Source of the DNA: Sabellastarte sp. h YS-2021
Lineage: Eukaryota; Annelida; Polychaeta; Sabellida; Sabellidae
DNA: 64,000 bases
Direction: 5' to 3'
NCBI GenBank assembly: GCA_964017235.1
Contig: OZ024927.1
Location: forward strand, 23,889,160-23,953,159
Shown here piece by piece: positions 54,174-64,000 of this stretch. The notes under the pieces were generated by a model. The model did no database searches and had not been told where the DNA came from. It saw only the letters and a list, made by a program, of their open reading frames with translations. A program made the position numbers and the translations under genes. Each line of letters starts with the position of its first letter. The stretch's first letter is position 1.

Positions 54174-54761
54174 GGGGCGGATTTCACGAAAGGTCTTAGC
54201 CTGGTCTCAAGCTCAAACTTGAGACTTTTGTCTCAAATTATTGGAACAATTTACTTGAGCCTATGGGCTCAGCCTTAATGGATTTCACAAAAGGTCTCAG
54301 TCTCAGCTTTGGCTGAGCCACTGGCTCAAATGTTGAGACTGGTAGAAAGTGGGCTTAAGTTTTGTAAACAAAGGCTCAAATATGGCCACCATAATTCTTT
54401 GTCACTTCAAAATTTTAACTGGCTAGAAATAGGTTATAAGTATATAAAACAACCCCTTGAAGTAGTCTTTGGGTGTTCTTACATGTTTACAAAGTTTCCC
54501 ATTGCAAAATGGTATTTGACCAGAGATATTATGTGTCAAACAAGAAACATACATGTCATCAGTAGAATATTTTGACTGCAGAAAAATAGTCACATGACAC
54601 AGAAAACCACTGTGGTTATTTGATAAGCTTGGTCTCAACTGAGACCCCTACTGTGAAAACCATTTGAGACAAAGACTTAGCTGAGCCAAAAGCCTCAGAT
54701 TTGAGCCAGTGGCTCAGCCTGAGACTGGGCTAAGTCTGAGACCTTTCATGAAATCCGCCCC
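54174..54761. mobile_element. MITE, about 588 bp, TIR ggggcggatttcac
   Basis: The left end ggggcggatttcacgaaagg and the right end cctttcatgaaatccgcccc are inverted repeats of about 23 bp with one mismatch. Inside, many copies of TGAGCC/GGCTCA and GAGAC/GTCTC occur in both orientations. No coding capacity. Confidence 0.8.
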
Positions 54762-55056
54762 AGAGCTTTAACTGTCGGGTCGTCTGGGGTAGAATGTCTA
54801 TACGTTTTTCATCTACTATTTAATATAGCAAAGAATATTGAAAATGTGGCAAAATAAATCTAGGTGGGGATATAAATGTGGGAAAACGTCAATATTGTTC
54901 ATCTGAAATGTATCTCATCGGCGAGTGAGTTCTAAGTTGAAAATCTACCAATGTTTGGACCTTGAAGAATCTGAAATGGTCTACCACATGTTCTTTGAAG
55001 CCTATTTGGATCATTTATCTATTGATTTATATGATGTGAATAATTATATAGTTATT

Positions 55057-55382
55057 ATCACTGTGGCCAAGTGGGTAACACACTCATCTAGGAACACAGA
55101 GGATGTGGGTTCATTCTAGGTACAGGCATATACATAGTGGCTCAGATAACCACTTAAAATGGCAGTCCTCTGTCATTTTGGTCCTATCCCCAGTGGTAGG
55201 TTAAATAACCCCAAGGACATTGATAAATGGTTCTCCTTGGGTCTCTGTCTTTTAGTTATGGGGGTGTCAGTAATTTGAGAGTTGGACTGTACTTGTACAG
55301 TCAGATGGGTGATGTAGCGCTTTGAGTCCTGTAGTACATGGAGATATTACGTTGAGTATAAATACAAATACCAAAATACAAT
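55057..55382 (+). repeat. tRNA-derived SINE
   Basis: Box A-like gtggccaagtgggtaaca (about 55060) and box B-like gggttcattctagg (about 55108) are correctly spaced. The body ends with gtagcgctttgagtcctgta and gagtataaatac, the type of 3' tail shared by many invertebrate SINEs and partner LINEs. Confidence 0.75.
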
Positions 55383-56240
55383 ATAACTTGATCCTGGATG
55401 ATTTACAAACGTTGTGAGCAGAATGGCCACTAAACAATAAAATGCAGGATATGGAACTGATGCAAAAATAAGAAACTTTGGTGGGAGGAACACTGAGATA
55501 TCTATAAAGTGTGCATACCTAAGATTTGTAATCGTGTGTTTCTTCCTCAGGTTCTTATTTCTCATGTTCCTAATTTGTAAAGTTTATGTAATTACTTCCA
55601 GTAGGAGAATATGTCTTTTTGGTGGGTTCATTTGACTATTTTTACTTTTATCTGTGTTTATTATTTCTCCAAAAATGCAGATCTTCATGATTTTTTTCTG
55701 ACTGGAGGTCTTGGCCAGCAAAAGAATCAAGTAATCACTTTTTAGGAAAGATCTAGATCATATTCCCAAATTTGCAGAAACACCTCCTCCAGTGGAGGGT
55801 GTGGACTCTAAAAGAGTTTTTGGTTAGTAATATTTTGTTATACAAAAGAAACGCTGCTCTTAATTTCTTAATTCCTTAATTAAAAAGTGGTTCCTTAAAT
55901 CAAAGGTTATGCATGCTTTTTGTATGTGTGCCAATTTTTAGTATTTTAAGCTGACGATATATTATAGGGATATAGTTGATTTGCCTTAAGTCCCAGGTAG
56001 AGTCATTATGTGATAGATTATAAGCAGTCCCTACCCTTCTGCAATACTTTAGACTTGGAGAAAACATCATACATATCAAAAAGACAGAGTACAGTTATCC
56101 ATTAATTGCCGCAGTCCCACAGAAGACTTAGCTTGAACAAAAATGGAAATATTTGCCCTTAAAGATAAAGTTTACCCATAATAAATGTTTGTGTGAATGT
56201 GTACATTAGTAAAAATAATACATTGCACTAGCTTTCAGTG
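55383..56240. other. No gene seen
   Basis: AT-rich non-coding sequence, no repeats recognised. Confidence 0.5.
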
Positions 56241-56249
56241 ACAGACCTA

Positions 56250-56460
56250 AGTGGCCAACTGGTCAACAAGTTTGTTCTTTAATCACTGGTGTGTGTGTTT
56301 GTATTCAAATCTAGCTCATAACAACATGTGAGATTGACTGAGATTGACCTAAGCTACTGAAATTGGCATAAAATCCCTTATGTGACCTTCAGCAGTACGC
56401 AGACAAACCTAACTGTAAAATTAGTCCAGTTAAAATGAGATTTGACCCCCAACGGATTCC
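56250..56460 (+). repeat. SINE-like repeat
   Basis: Box A-like gtggccaactggtcaaca and a weak box B-like gtattcaaatctagctc about 55 bases later. Diverged. Confidence 0.45.
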
Positions 56461-56664
56461 AAGAGACAATATTTTATTACCAATACCTTCTAAATAGTTT
56501 TTTAAAAGTTTTAGCTGGTGAAACTTGATCTAATTTGCAATTAAATGCATTATGGTCGTCATACATATGAATGACAGTGAAGCAAAGGCTTTATAGAGAG
56601 ATGAAACTAAGAATGAGAAAGAAACTAAAGAACAATACAAAACAGTGTTGTCTCCTATTAATGG

Positions 56665-56800
56665 GACTCAGTTGTATAGTCATTACACAAGCACCTCCAA
56701 CCTCTTAATTCCCAGTTCAAATCCTGGATGCACAAAAAAAGTTGCCATGAGGAAAAGTTACCATCAACTAAATGGATAAGTAGGAAAACTTCCCATCAAT
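56665..56800 (+). repeat. tRNA-like SINE head
   Basis: ggactcagttgtatagtcat (box A-like) followed by cagttcaaatcctggatgc (box B-like). The two are too far apart and the arms do not pair well enough for a functional tRNA gene. Confidence 0.5.
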
Positions 56801-57571
56801 CATGTGATGTATGTCCGTTAGGGAAGTACCGTTTTTCTAAATTATTACTGTTCAACGCAATATCTTCAATTAAACTCCCTCTATGTCCTGCTTTTTCTAG
56901 TTTTCAATCCACTATTAACTTTTTTATCTATTACCCCCCCCCCCCCTTTTTGACAAAATTATTAGATAATTACACATAAAACTGCCCACTTTATCGTGTG
57001 ATCCACTTTTATCGCTCACATTCCCCATTATCGAGGACCACCACTCTCATAATATACACCCACTAACCACACAATTCCCCATATTTTATGTTCAGTTTTA
57101 GTAGCAGTTACACATTCCCGGACTAGATACGGACTGAGACAAGGAGACTATATTTGAAAAGTACTGCGTAGTGTCCCGGAATCGTCTGCACAGCGGGGGG
57201 GTGGGGGGTGTCATAAAAAGTGAGTCAATTGCGGAGTGGTAACGGAGTGAAACCGGAGAGGTTAGAGAGACATCCTGTAGTTGTCAGAAGAGGTTATGTA
57301 GTTTTCAGTAGACTCCCGAAGACCACCTGCAGTCTGGATGACACAAGTAGAGATCAGAAGAGGTAAGTAGGGGCTTATGGAGAGGAAATGGACGATCTGT
57401 AGTCATAAGTAGAGGTACGAGAATGACCCTATAGCGATCAGTAGTGGTCATGTTTGCATAGGTGTTACAGAACAATGACACCGAAGATGATAATGGGATC
57501 AGATAAGGATCCAGGACACCCAGTGGGTGGTAATGACCATTGGTCACCTGGATATGATGAGGGGCTTTACC

Positions 57572-57579
57572 TATATAAG
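57572..57579 (+). promoter_or_regulatory. TATA box of the element-3 transposase
   Basis: TATATAAG 79 bases before the ATG at 57658. Confidence 0.6.
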
Positions 57580-57657
57580 GGGGCAAAGTTGAGATAGTAG
57601 TCATTCAATTTTTTGCTTGCATGGAGATAAGATAAGATAGATGCTTTTGACAGAGAG

Positions 57658-58326
57658 ATGGTAGAATTACAAATGCTAATTGCAACTATGGGAAGACAAT
57701 TAGTAATTATTACTGCAATGATTCAGAGGCTGAGAAGAAGACAACAGAGAGCAGAAGGACCACAAAGAGTGTGTCGATACTGGGTTTGCCCTTGGCCAGA
57801 TCTTCAAGCACTCGGAGCTGAGGCAGAAGCTGGAGGAACCATTGGCTTCCCAGAGGCAGCTCCACTCGTCCCTGATGGGCCCTTGGTGAACTATTTCATC
57901 CTAGGAGATGATGCCTTCCCACTGAAGATGTGGTTGATGAAGACCTATGGCCGGTGGTGGATGGATCTGCCACAGAGAGTTTTCAATTACAGACTTAGCA
58001 GAGGGTGAAGAGTTGTTGAACAAGCATTCGGGATACCGACGGCCAGGTTCAGGATATTTCAGAGACCGATGCAACAGGAGCCACCCGTGGTTTGCAGGGT
58101 TGTCATGGCCTGTCTGATATTGCACAATCTTCTGTAGCAGCGATACCCTACAGGACAGTACGATGACTTCAGTCAGGATGGCCAGCCCGAACCAGATCCA
58201 CTGGAGGGAACCGACTTGCCCTATGAAGGACGAAACCCTATGGAGTTTGCCAAGCGACAGAGGAACATTTTAAAGGACTATTTCAATAATGAGGGGCAGG
58301 TGCCTTGGCAAATGGATAGGATATAA
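57658..58326 (+). pseudogene. Harbinger transposase, internally deleted
   Basis: The N-terminus (MVELQMLIATMGRQ, then RLRRRQQRAE and VCRYWVCPWPD) is the usual Harbinger start. The frame then jumps to GGTIGFPEAAPLVPDGP, so about 190 residues with the first catalytic Asp are missing. Remaining: YFILGDDAFPLKMWLMKTYG (second Asp), RVFNYRLSRG, a TGA, RVVEQAFGI (Glu), a TAG near 58137, and the tail RNILKDYFNNEGQVPWQMD. Inactive. No histone-like stem-loop follows; the nearest AATAAA is at about 58590. Confidence 0.85.
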
Positions 58327-58945
58327 TGGACACTGTGATATGGACGTTGACACTTTTATACCTTATTTGTAAATGTTAAATGTTTGTTTTAACACATAAA
58401 TATGTATTATTTTGTATTACTTTGTAATATTTTTATTTGTTAAACTGTTGGAAAGTTGTTATTTTTGGACCAAATAATATATAAGTTTGTCCAGTATTCC
58501 TTTTTATTTTGCTTTTTGTTTGGTTATCACTTTGGTTTGCTTTTGGGAATTATCCACACCTATAACTGTTGACATAAATCACCACCAAATAAAGTCACCA
58601 CTTAAATCAAATCATGTGCGCATCAAAGGTCAATGAAGCCTCAATGTAAAAACGAACACAAATAAGGTCATTTTCCCTGGTGACAAATGTCTAGATCAAG
58701 ACAATGGAGACCTGATGAAACACAAACAACAGTTGGTTATATTTGTCTATTGGAGGACAATGGTGACCCAATGAATACTCAAATAAAGTCTTCATTCAAT
58801 GAAAACATTATTACTACATATATACTTTGGCTGATTACATGTCTATGAGAGGACAAGAAACAGAAATGTCTACCTTGGACCCCCCAAAAAATTTACCACA
58901 AAAAAAAGAAAAGTGCCAAAAAAAATTTAAAATTTACCAAAAAAA

Positions 58946-59106
58946 AAGCCCCAGAAAAAATGCAAAAACATAACATAAAAAAGGCCAATGAACCCATAAT
59001 AACCAGTGTACGCAGAGGGTTTGAACCCTTGTGGTACACTGCTTATTATGGATTCATTGACCTACTTTGTGTTATGTTTTTTTGCATTTTTGTCTGGGGC
59101 CTTTTT
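58946..59106. repeat. Long imperfect hairpin between convergent genes
   Basis: The left arm (gccccagaaaaaatgc through caatgaacccataata) pairs with the right arm (tattatggattcattg through gcatttttgtctggggc). A second perfect inner hairpin, cagtgtac/gtacactg, with ggtttgaaccc in its loop lies at about 59004-59042. It sits between the transposase and the MADF-like gene of element 3. Confidence 0.75.
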
Positions 59107-59399
59107 TAAAAAAATTTTTCTATCCTTTTGGTATTTCATTTTTTTATTTATTAGGGCTTGTAACTTTTATTACATTTCACAATTTACATTAACTCTAAAA
59201 AATTACATATTTCTAGGGGCGAAGTGTAATGTTGATATGGTTAATTGACTTTGCATTGTTTGTGTTGTGTGCTTGTTTGTTGGTTTGTTGCTTGATTTGT
59301 TTGTTTGCATGTGTGACTGTTTGAATGTGTTTGTTTGGGGACTGGTGAGGGTTTTTTTAGCGACAACAGCTCAAATAAATTGTTCTTGGAACATTTGGG

Positions 59400-59415
59400 G
59401 GCCCTGAAAAGGGCC
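59400..59415 (-). promoter_or_regulatory. Histone-type 3' stem-loop after the element-3 MADF-like gene
   Basis: On the minus strand GGCCCT TTTC AGGGCC, identical to that at 8378-8393, is followed by CCCAAATGTTCCAAGAACAA. The CAAGAAC part resembles the CAAGAAAGA-type histone downstream element. It lies about 200 bases beyond the end of the coding homology. Confidence 0.65.
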
Positions 59416-59610
59416 TTTCAAAATATACAGCTTATAGCTGTTCAAAGGTCTTCAGAGGTGGTTGTGGTGGTGGTGCTGGTGTTGGTGGCCGTGCTGCTGC
59501 TGCTGCTGGTGGTGGTGACAGCGGTGCTGCTGCTGCGTGATGTGGTTGAGTGGTCGAGAGGCTGGAACTGTGGTGTGTTAATTGTCCCGAAACTTTGATG
59601 TGGTGAAATA

Positions 59611-61281
59611 TTAATGTTGGAGAATGGCTGGCACAGAACTGATTACCCCAGGCAAAAATGCTGAACAGTTTGTAGGTGTACTTGAAAGTCTGGGCTGGGG
59701 TGGCAAGGAAATCTGTGAATTGTGTTGGTTATCTTGTGAACTTGTCCCTGGGCGTGGTTGAAGTGTCACATATGTAGGTGCATCTTGAGCCTGTGGCACT
59801 GACTGCTGCTGAGACACTGTGGGCTGAGGTGGCTGGATTACTGGCTGAGGTGGTTGTACTGAATGCTGCTGCTGATGATGGCTCATCGGTTGTGGATGGT
59901 GTACTGGATGCTGCTGATGCTGTTGATGATGATGGCTCATCAGCTGTGTTGGTGGCTGCTGTGGGATTGGGGCCGCTGCTGTGGTACATGCTGCTGGTAC
60001 TGGTGCTGTGTCTGTTGTGGTGGTGGCAGCTGTAAATGTGTGTGTCCATGAGGGTGTCCATATGAATGTCCATAACTCACTGGTCCCTGGGGGGTCCCAT
60101 GGCAGTGTATGTATGTGGCTGCTGGTAGTGGTCCTGGTGCTGGTGGTGTTGGTAATGCTGCCTGTCTTGTGTGTCTTGCATTGGTATGAATGACTCAGAA
60201 GGAGTATGGTAGCTGCCACTGCCACTGCTACTTCCTGAGCGGCCCCTACGCTCCCAGACACCCTCAGACTTGTCACGGTTCTTGAGGGTCATTATAAGGG
60301 TCACAGACTTCTGCTGGATTTCATCAAAGGAGTGGGTACTCAGTTTCAACATCTCAGTTCGCAGCCAGCTGGCGTATGAAGCCCTGTCATCCAATTCCTC
60401 TGCCTGTCTCTTGATCATCATAGTGTGCAGGGATCCCATAGTGGCATCAGTCCTACACAGTGCCGCGTGCAATTGTTCCTCCCCAGCTGCACTCGAGGAA
60501 GCACTGACAGTCCTTGAGCGCTCTGCACGCTGTAAATGGGCGTCATGTGAAGTATCTCTTCTCCTCGCCCTCCTAGGTCCTGGTGTGGGTAGTGGCTCTA
60601 CATGCACAGTTGGTTCATCTTCATAGTCATCTGCAGCAGTAGCAGTGGCAGTGGCAGCCGGCTTCCTGAACTTGCTCTTGGCTGTTGTATGCCTCACGAT
60701 GTGGTCCTTCAGGAACACGAAATCGTCCACTATCCATTGTCTTGTTCCTGGCCGAAAGTTCCTGGGCCCCCTGCCATACTGTGTCCTTTGTGTCGTATAC
60801 CAGATCTGGCAGCTATTCTTGTTGAGATTATTCTTCTTGCAGAACTCATCCCAGAGGGCCTCCTTCTTCACATGGTCCTTATACTCATAGGACCACTTGT
60901 TATACAGAATGTCATTGTAAAATAAAGTCCACTATGAGCTGTTCCTGATTGGGTCTGAATGACACTGCTGGTCTCCTGTTTCTCTTTGATTTCCCCTTCC
61001 CCAAGGCAGCTGTAGCTGTGCTCTGTTGACTCTGACTCTGGGTGCCACCCACAGCCCCAGTGTCCTCGCTCTCCGAAGAGCCACTACTGCTGCTGCTGCT
61101 GCTCATATCCAAATTTTGTCCAAAATCTGTCTGCTGTGTCTCCAGTATGCAGCTGATCTCCTCAACTGTAAGGCTGCCCACATCCTCTCTGCTGACCCTC
61201 CTCCTGTCTGCTGCCTGCACCCTCTCTACTGACCACCTCCTGTCCCTTCTTCTTCCTCTTTTTTTTCTTTGCTGGTGGCAT
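59611..61281 (-). pseudogene. MADF/SANT-like protein of Harbinger element 3, frameshifted
   Basis: ATG at 61281 starts MPPAKKKKRKKKGQE, a basic nuclear-type N-terminus. After a frameshift, VSFRPNQEQLIVDFIL (about 60915) and, in a third frame, KKEALWDEFCKKNNL and IWYTTQRTQYGRGPRNF (60870-60780) form the MADF/Myb-like domain. A long C-terminal part follows (ASYASWLRTEMLKLSTHSF, Ser/Gly-rich), ending in a His/Gln/Pro-rich tail in another frame that stops at 59611. Three frame changes indicate decay, unless the assembly is faulty. Same architecture as the ORFs at 7.8 and 32.2 kb. TATA box at 61447; histone-like stem-loop at 59400. Confidence 0.65.
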
Positions 61282-61446
61282 TATAACTTTTAAATTCCAA
61301 AACTTTTTCTAAGACAAAAACAAAACAAAGTCCCTATTATAAATTTAGAAAATAGCCACAATCTGTAGAATATCCCTCTCTAGTAGATGCTGAGTAGATG
61401 CTGTGTAGTAGAAATGCAAAGTGAATATGCTGAAATGACACACCAG

Positions 61447-61454
61447 CTTATATA
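61447..61454 (-). promoter_or_regulatory. TATA box of the element-3 MADF-like gene
   Basis: TATATAAG on the minus strand, 166 bases before the ATG at 61281; almost the same distance as in element 1. Confidence 0.6.
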
Positions 61455-62289
61455 CCCTCTTGGGGCGTGGGAACCTATTGTTATATTGTGGACCAGTCAG
61501 ATAAAAGATGCCAGTTTCGGTACATTTCAGGAGATTTCTTAATACTACAGATTACTACAGGACACTCCGGAAGTTATCCGGGAGGCACTTCAGGGTACTA
61601 CAGGATACTTCGGGACACTTTGCAATTCTACTGGAGTCTCCCCACTAATTTCGGGACACACTCCATGCTGAGACCACTTCTACGTAACCCTCTACTTATA
61701 ACTTCTGAACTCTCCTTAACACACCCCGGAGACTCCGGAACTGTTACTTAACACTTCTTAATACTACAGGACTCTACTTGTCAATTAAGCCATTAAGGAG
61801 AGTAAAGTAGTATTACGCAGTGATCAGAAGAGGTTACGTAGTGTCCCGTAGTGTCCAGTAGAGTGTTACGTAGCAGTAAGTAGATCAAATTACAGATAAC
61901 AGAAAACGGAGAGTTACGGGAATATTAAACATGTCCAATATTTTCAGGGTGTTTCTGCGTAGAATCCTGAAGCATTAAGTAGACTACATAGTAATCAGAA
62001 GTACTAAGTAGAACTCAGAAGTGATTCCAGAGATATTAGGGAATTTCTTGTCACTTCCAAATATGGTCTCCTTATTTCTCTCCGTGGCGGCTATTGAAAG
62101 TGTAACACCCACCTTAAACTTAAAGCCCTCCTACTGGCAATCCAACCAGTCATTGCTGTATATCAGCACCACATTAACTCAAACATTCAATGTCCTGATG
62201 TTGTCAGTTTCTGACCCTTCAACCCCCCACCACTTTCTGTTTACATTTCACCATCAAGTCTTCAATATTTATTCCACCAGCTCTGTCAC

Positions 62290-64000
62290 CCTCCCATCCC
62301 TTCATCCTACTCCTCCTTGCTGGTGATATTAACCCAAACCGAGGACCACCCAAGTGTCTGAATATCACCTACGCAAACATCAGATCAATAAACAACAAAT
62401 ACCCGATCATTGTAAAATGTATATCTGATGATGACACTGATCTTTTCGCCATGTCAGAGACCTGGATAAGACGTGATATCACAAGCGCCAACTTGTCTGA
62501 AATCACCCCACCAGGTTACAGTCTGTATCAACAGCCACGAGATCCCCACCGTGGTGGAGGACTGGGGTTTTTCGTTAAAGCTGGACTGGATGCATCCGTT
62601 GTTCCCACAAAGGCCTGCCCCACCTTCGAAAACTTTCTCATCAAGATATCCCTGAACAAAGAATCTTTTTACTTTCTGAACATATACAGACCACCTTCCT
62701 CTAGTACCCCTACCTTTTTTAACATTTTCATTCACTTTTGGAGGATATCCACCACACCACAGAAAATCTGGCTATCATCGGTGATTTTATTCTTCACCTT
62801 GAAACAACATGTTCAAATTCAAAAAATTTTCACTCACTGATCGAATCATTTGACTTAATTTAGAAAGTTAATTTCTCAACTCATATTCACGGACATACTC
62901 TCGATCAGGTTTAACTAACTCCAATAATGATAATATTTCCAATGTCCATACTTAATTTAGAAAGTTAATTTCTCAACTCATATTCACGGACATACTCTTG
63001 ATCAGGTTTAACTAACTCCAATAATGATAATATTTCCAATGGCCATGCTTTTTCTGACCATCTTTCGGTTAGTTTCAATCTAAATTTTTTAACCCCTAGA
63101 TCTCAGAATAATGCTACTGTCTCCTTTCGTAAATACCATAAAATCGACAGAGAAAATGAAAGCAGATCTCCTTGCTTCTGAACTGATTAATAATCCATTC
63201 AAAGAACCTGATACTCTCTACAAACAATATCACACCACCTTTTTGACCCTTATCGACAAACATGCTCCACTACACACCAAACACACCAAGGCAAAGTACA
63301 TCCCAGGATGGGTTAATGAACCTGTAATTGCGGCAAAAGAGACCAAACGTTTGTTTTAACACATTTGGCGAAGAAATAAATCCACCTTCAATTGATCCCG
63401 GTACATGCAGAAAGTCTACCGATATAATAGAATCTGCATGCAGGCCAAATCTCAATTCCTCAACGCGAAAATTCAGGACAATTACAACAACCCACAAAAA
63501 TTATGGCGTGTCCTGGGTGATGTGTTATGCAGACTTCCAGCCAAGATCCTCCCATCGATAAAACTCCCTTAGCTTTTGGCTGACAGGTTTGTGGAGTTCT
63601 TCACAGAAAAAATTGAAAAAATACGCTCCACATTCTCTGCTTCTGTCAATTTGCAACACATCACCCTTGACTCTCCTCCCCCTGTGTTCTCCACTTTTTC
63701 TAACAGAGAATCAAGTTTCTAAAATTATTATCAACTCTCCTAGTAACTCATGTTCTCTAGACCTTTGGCCCACTTTCCTTGTTCTGGATTATCTGGATAT
63801 TCTCATTACCCCCATCACTTTAATAATCAATGCTTCTCTTGAGCAAGGTAAGTGTCCAAACTTTTTCAAGCAGGCCAATGTTACCCCTACCCTCAAAATT
63901 CATCCTTACACAAAGAAGTTTTTAAAAACTACAGGCCTGTCTCAAATTTAAACTTTATCTCAAAGATACTTGAAAGGGTTGTAGCCGTCCAGTTGCAAAC
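62290..64000 (+). pseudogene. CR1/L2-like LINE: endonuclease and start of RT
   Basis: It begins with LLLAGDINPNRGPPK and ITYANIRSINNK, the standard start of the APE-type endonuclease of CR1/L2 LINEs. Then come LFAMSETWIRRDIT, RGGGLGFFVKAGLDA, FENFLIKISL and FLNIYRPPSSS (62400-62710). A 97-bp duplication and frameshifts follow. The linker before the RT (KMKADLLASELINNPF, YIPGWVNEPVIAAKETKR, FLNAKIQDNYNNPQKLWRVL) and the RT start (FFKQANVTPTLK, about 63860) are in broken frames, and the window ends there. Non-functional. Confidence 0.8.
62854..63047 (+). repeat. 97-bp tandem duplication inside the LINE
   Basis: The unit starting cttaatttagaaagttaatt occurs at 62854 and 62951; one internal difference (actctcgatc, actcttgatc) is visible. 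It disrupts the endonuclease frame. Confidence 0.9.

Larger units (their letters stand above)
57100..62000. mobile_element. PIF/Harbinger element 3 (limits approximate)
   Basis: It holds a plus-strand transposase (57658-58326) and a convergent minus-strand MADF-like gene (61281-59611), each with a TATATAAG promoter, separated by a long hairpin. The outer parts carry repeated words such as tcagaagaggttacgtagt and gtagtgtcc. No exact TIR pair was identified, so the limits are estimates. Confidence 0.6.

Noticed and set aside
55057..55130. Possible tRNA gene
   Set aside because: The box B sequence departs from GGTTCGA and the region continues into a SINE body with a gcgctttgag tail.
56665..56800. 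Possible tRNA gene
   Set aside because: Box A and box B are present, but spacing and arms do not give a cloverleaf; better read as a SINE head.
59335..60193. Plus-strand frames rich in V, L and A across the His/Gln-rich region
   Set aside because: Antisense shadows of the MADF-like gene's repetitive C-terminus.

Overview
The window looks like repeat-rich, AT-rich DNA from a metazoan, most likely a marine invertebrate. The host part is one intron-containing gene of the DIPK1/FAM69 family on the minus strand (47.6-49.2 kb), plus a decayed partial paralogue of it at 10.3-12.2 kb. Most other recognisable sequence is mobile DNA: tyrosine-recombinase (YR) retrotransposons of Ngaro/DIRS type, PIF/Harbinger DNA transposons, LINE fragments, tRNA-derived SINE-like repeats, hAT and integrase fragments, and several MITE-like elements with terminal inverted repeats (TIRs). 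No rRNA, CRISPR or prokaryotic operon structure was seen. The phylum cannot be fixed from the sequence alone; a mollusc or another lophotrochozoan is a guess.

Layout. 0-3.1 kb: the 3' end of a decayed Ngaro-like element with B1-A2-B2 repeats, B2 being split by a MITE. 3.1-4.9 kb: integrase fragment, small MITE, simple sequence. 4.9-6.1 kb: decayed MADF-like gene of a Harbinger element (minus). 7.0-9.9 kb: Harbinger element with convergent MADF-like ORF and DDE transposase. 10.3-12.2 kb: DIPK1-like remnant. 14.7-20.5 kb: a young Ngaro element with complete split direct repeats. 20.6-21.2 kb: inverted second copy of the first MITE. 21.7-26.3 and 27.4-30.8 kb: two decayed Ngaro-like elements of another family. 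31.4-32.8 kb: second Harbinger copy, truncated. 33-44 kb: mostly AT-rich sequence with a PHD-like fragment, a 1.2-kb hAT-like non-autonomous element with a 5-bp target duplication, and three LINE fragments. 44.5-45.1 kb: hAT C-terminal fragment. 47.6-49.2 kb: intact DIPK1-like gene. 49.5-52.5 kb: DIRS1-like YR remnant and LINE fragments. 54-57 kb: MITE and SINEs. 57.2-61.9 kb: third Harbinger element. 62.3-64.0 kb: CR1/L2-like LINE, cut by the window end.

The most unusual signal is that Harbinger genes in three separate loci (about 5.0, 8.4/9.2 and 59.4 kb) end in 16-nt stem-loops that match the replication-dependent histone mRNA 3' stem-loop. The outermost base pair varies in a compensated way, and the stem-loops nearest the tail are followed by a shared tail containing TTCCAAAAACAAT (an A/G variant at 59.4 kb). 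This suggests, but does not prove, that these transposons use histone-type, S-phase-linked 3' end formation. The young Ngaro element is also notable: its gag and pol frames are separated only by one in-frame TAG, its gag is split by a -1 overlap at an A-rich site, and its recombinase is inactivated although its repeats are almost identical.
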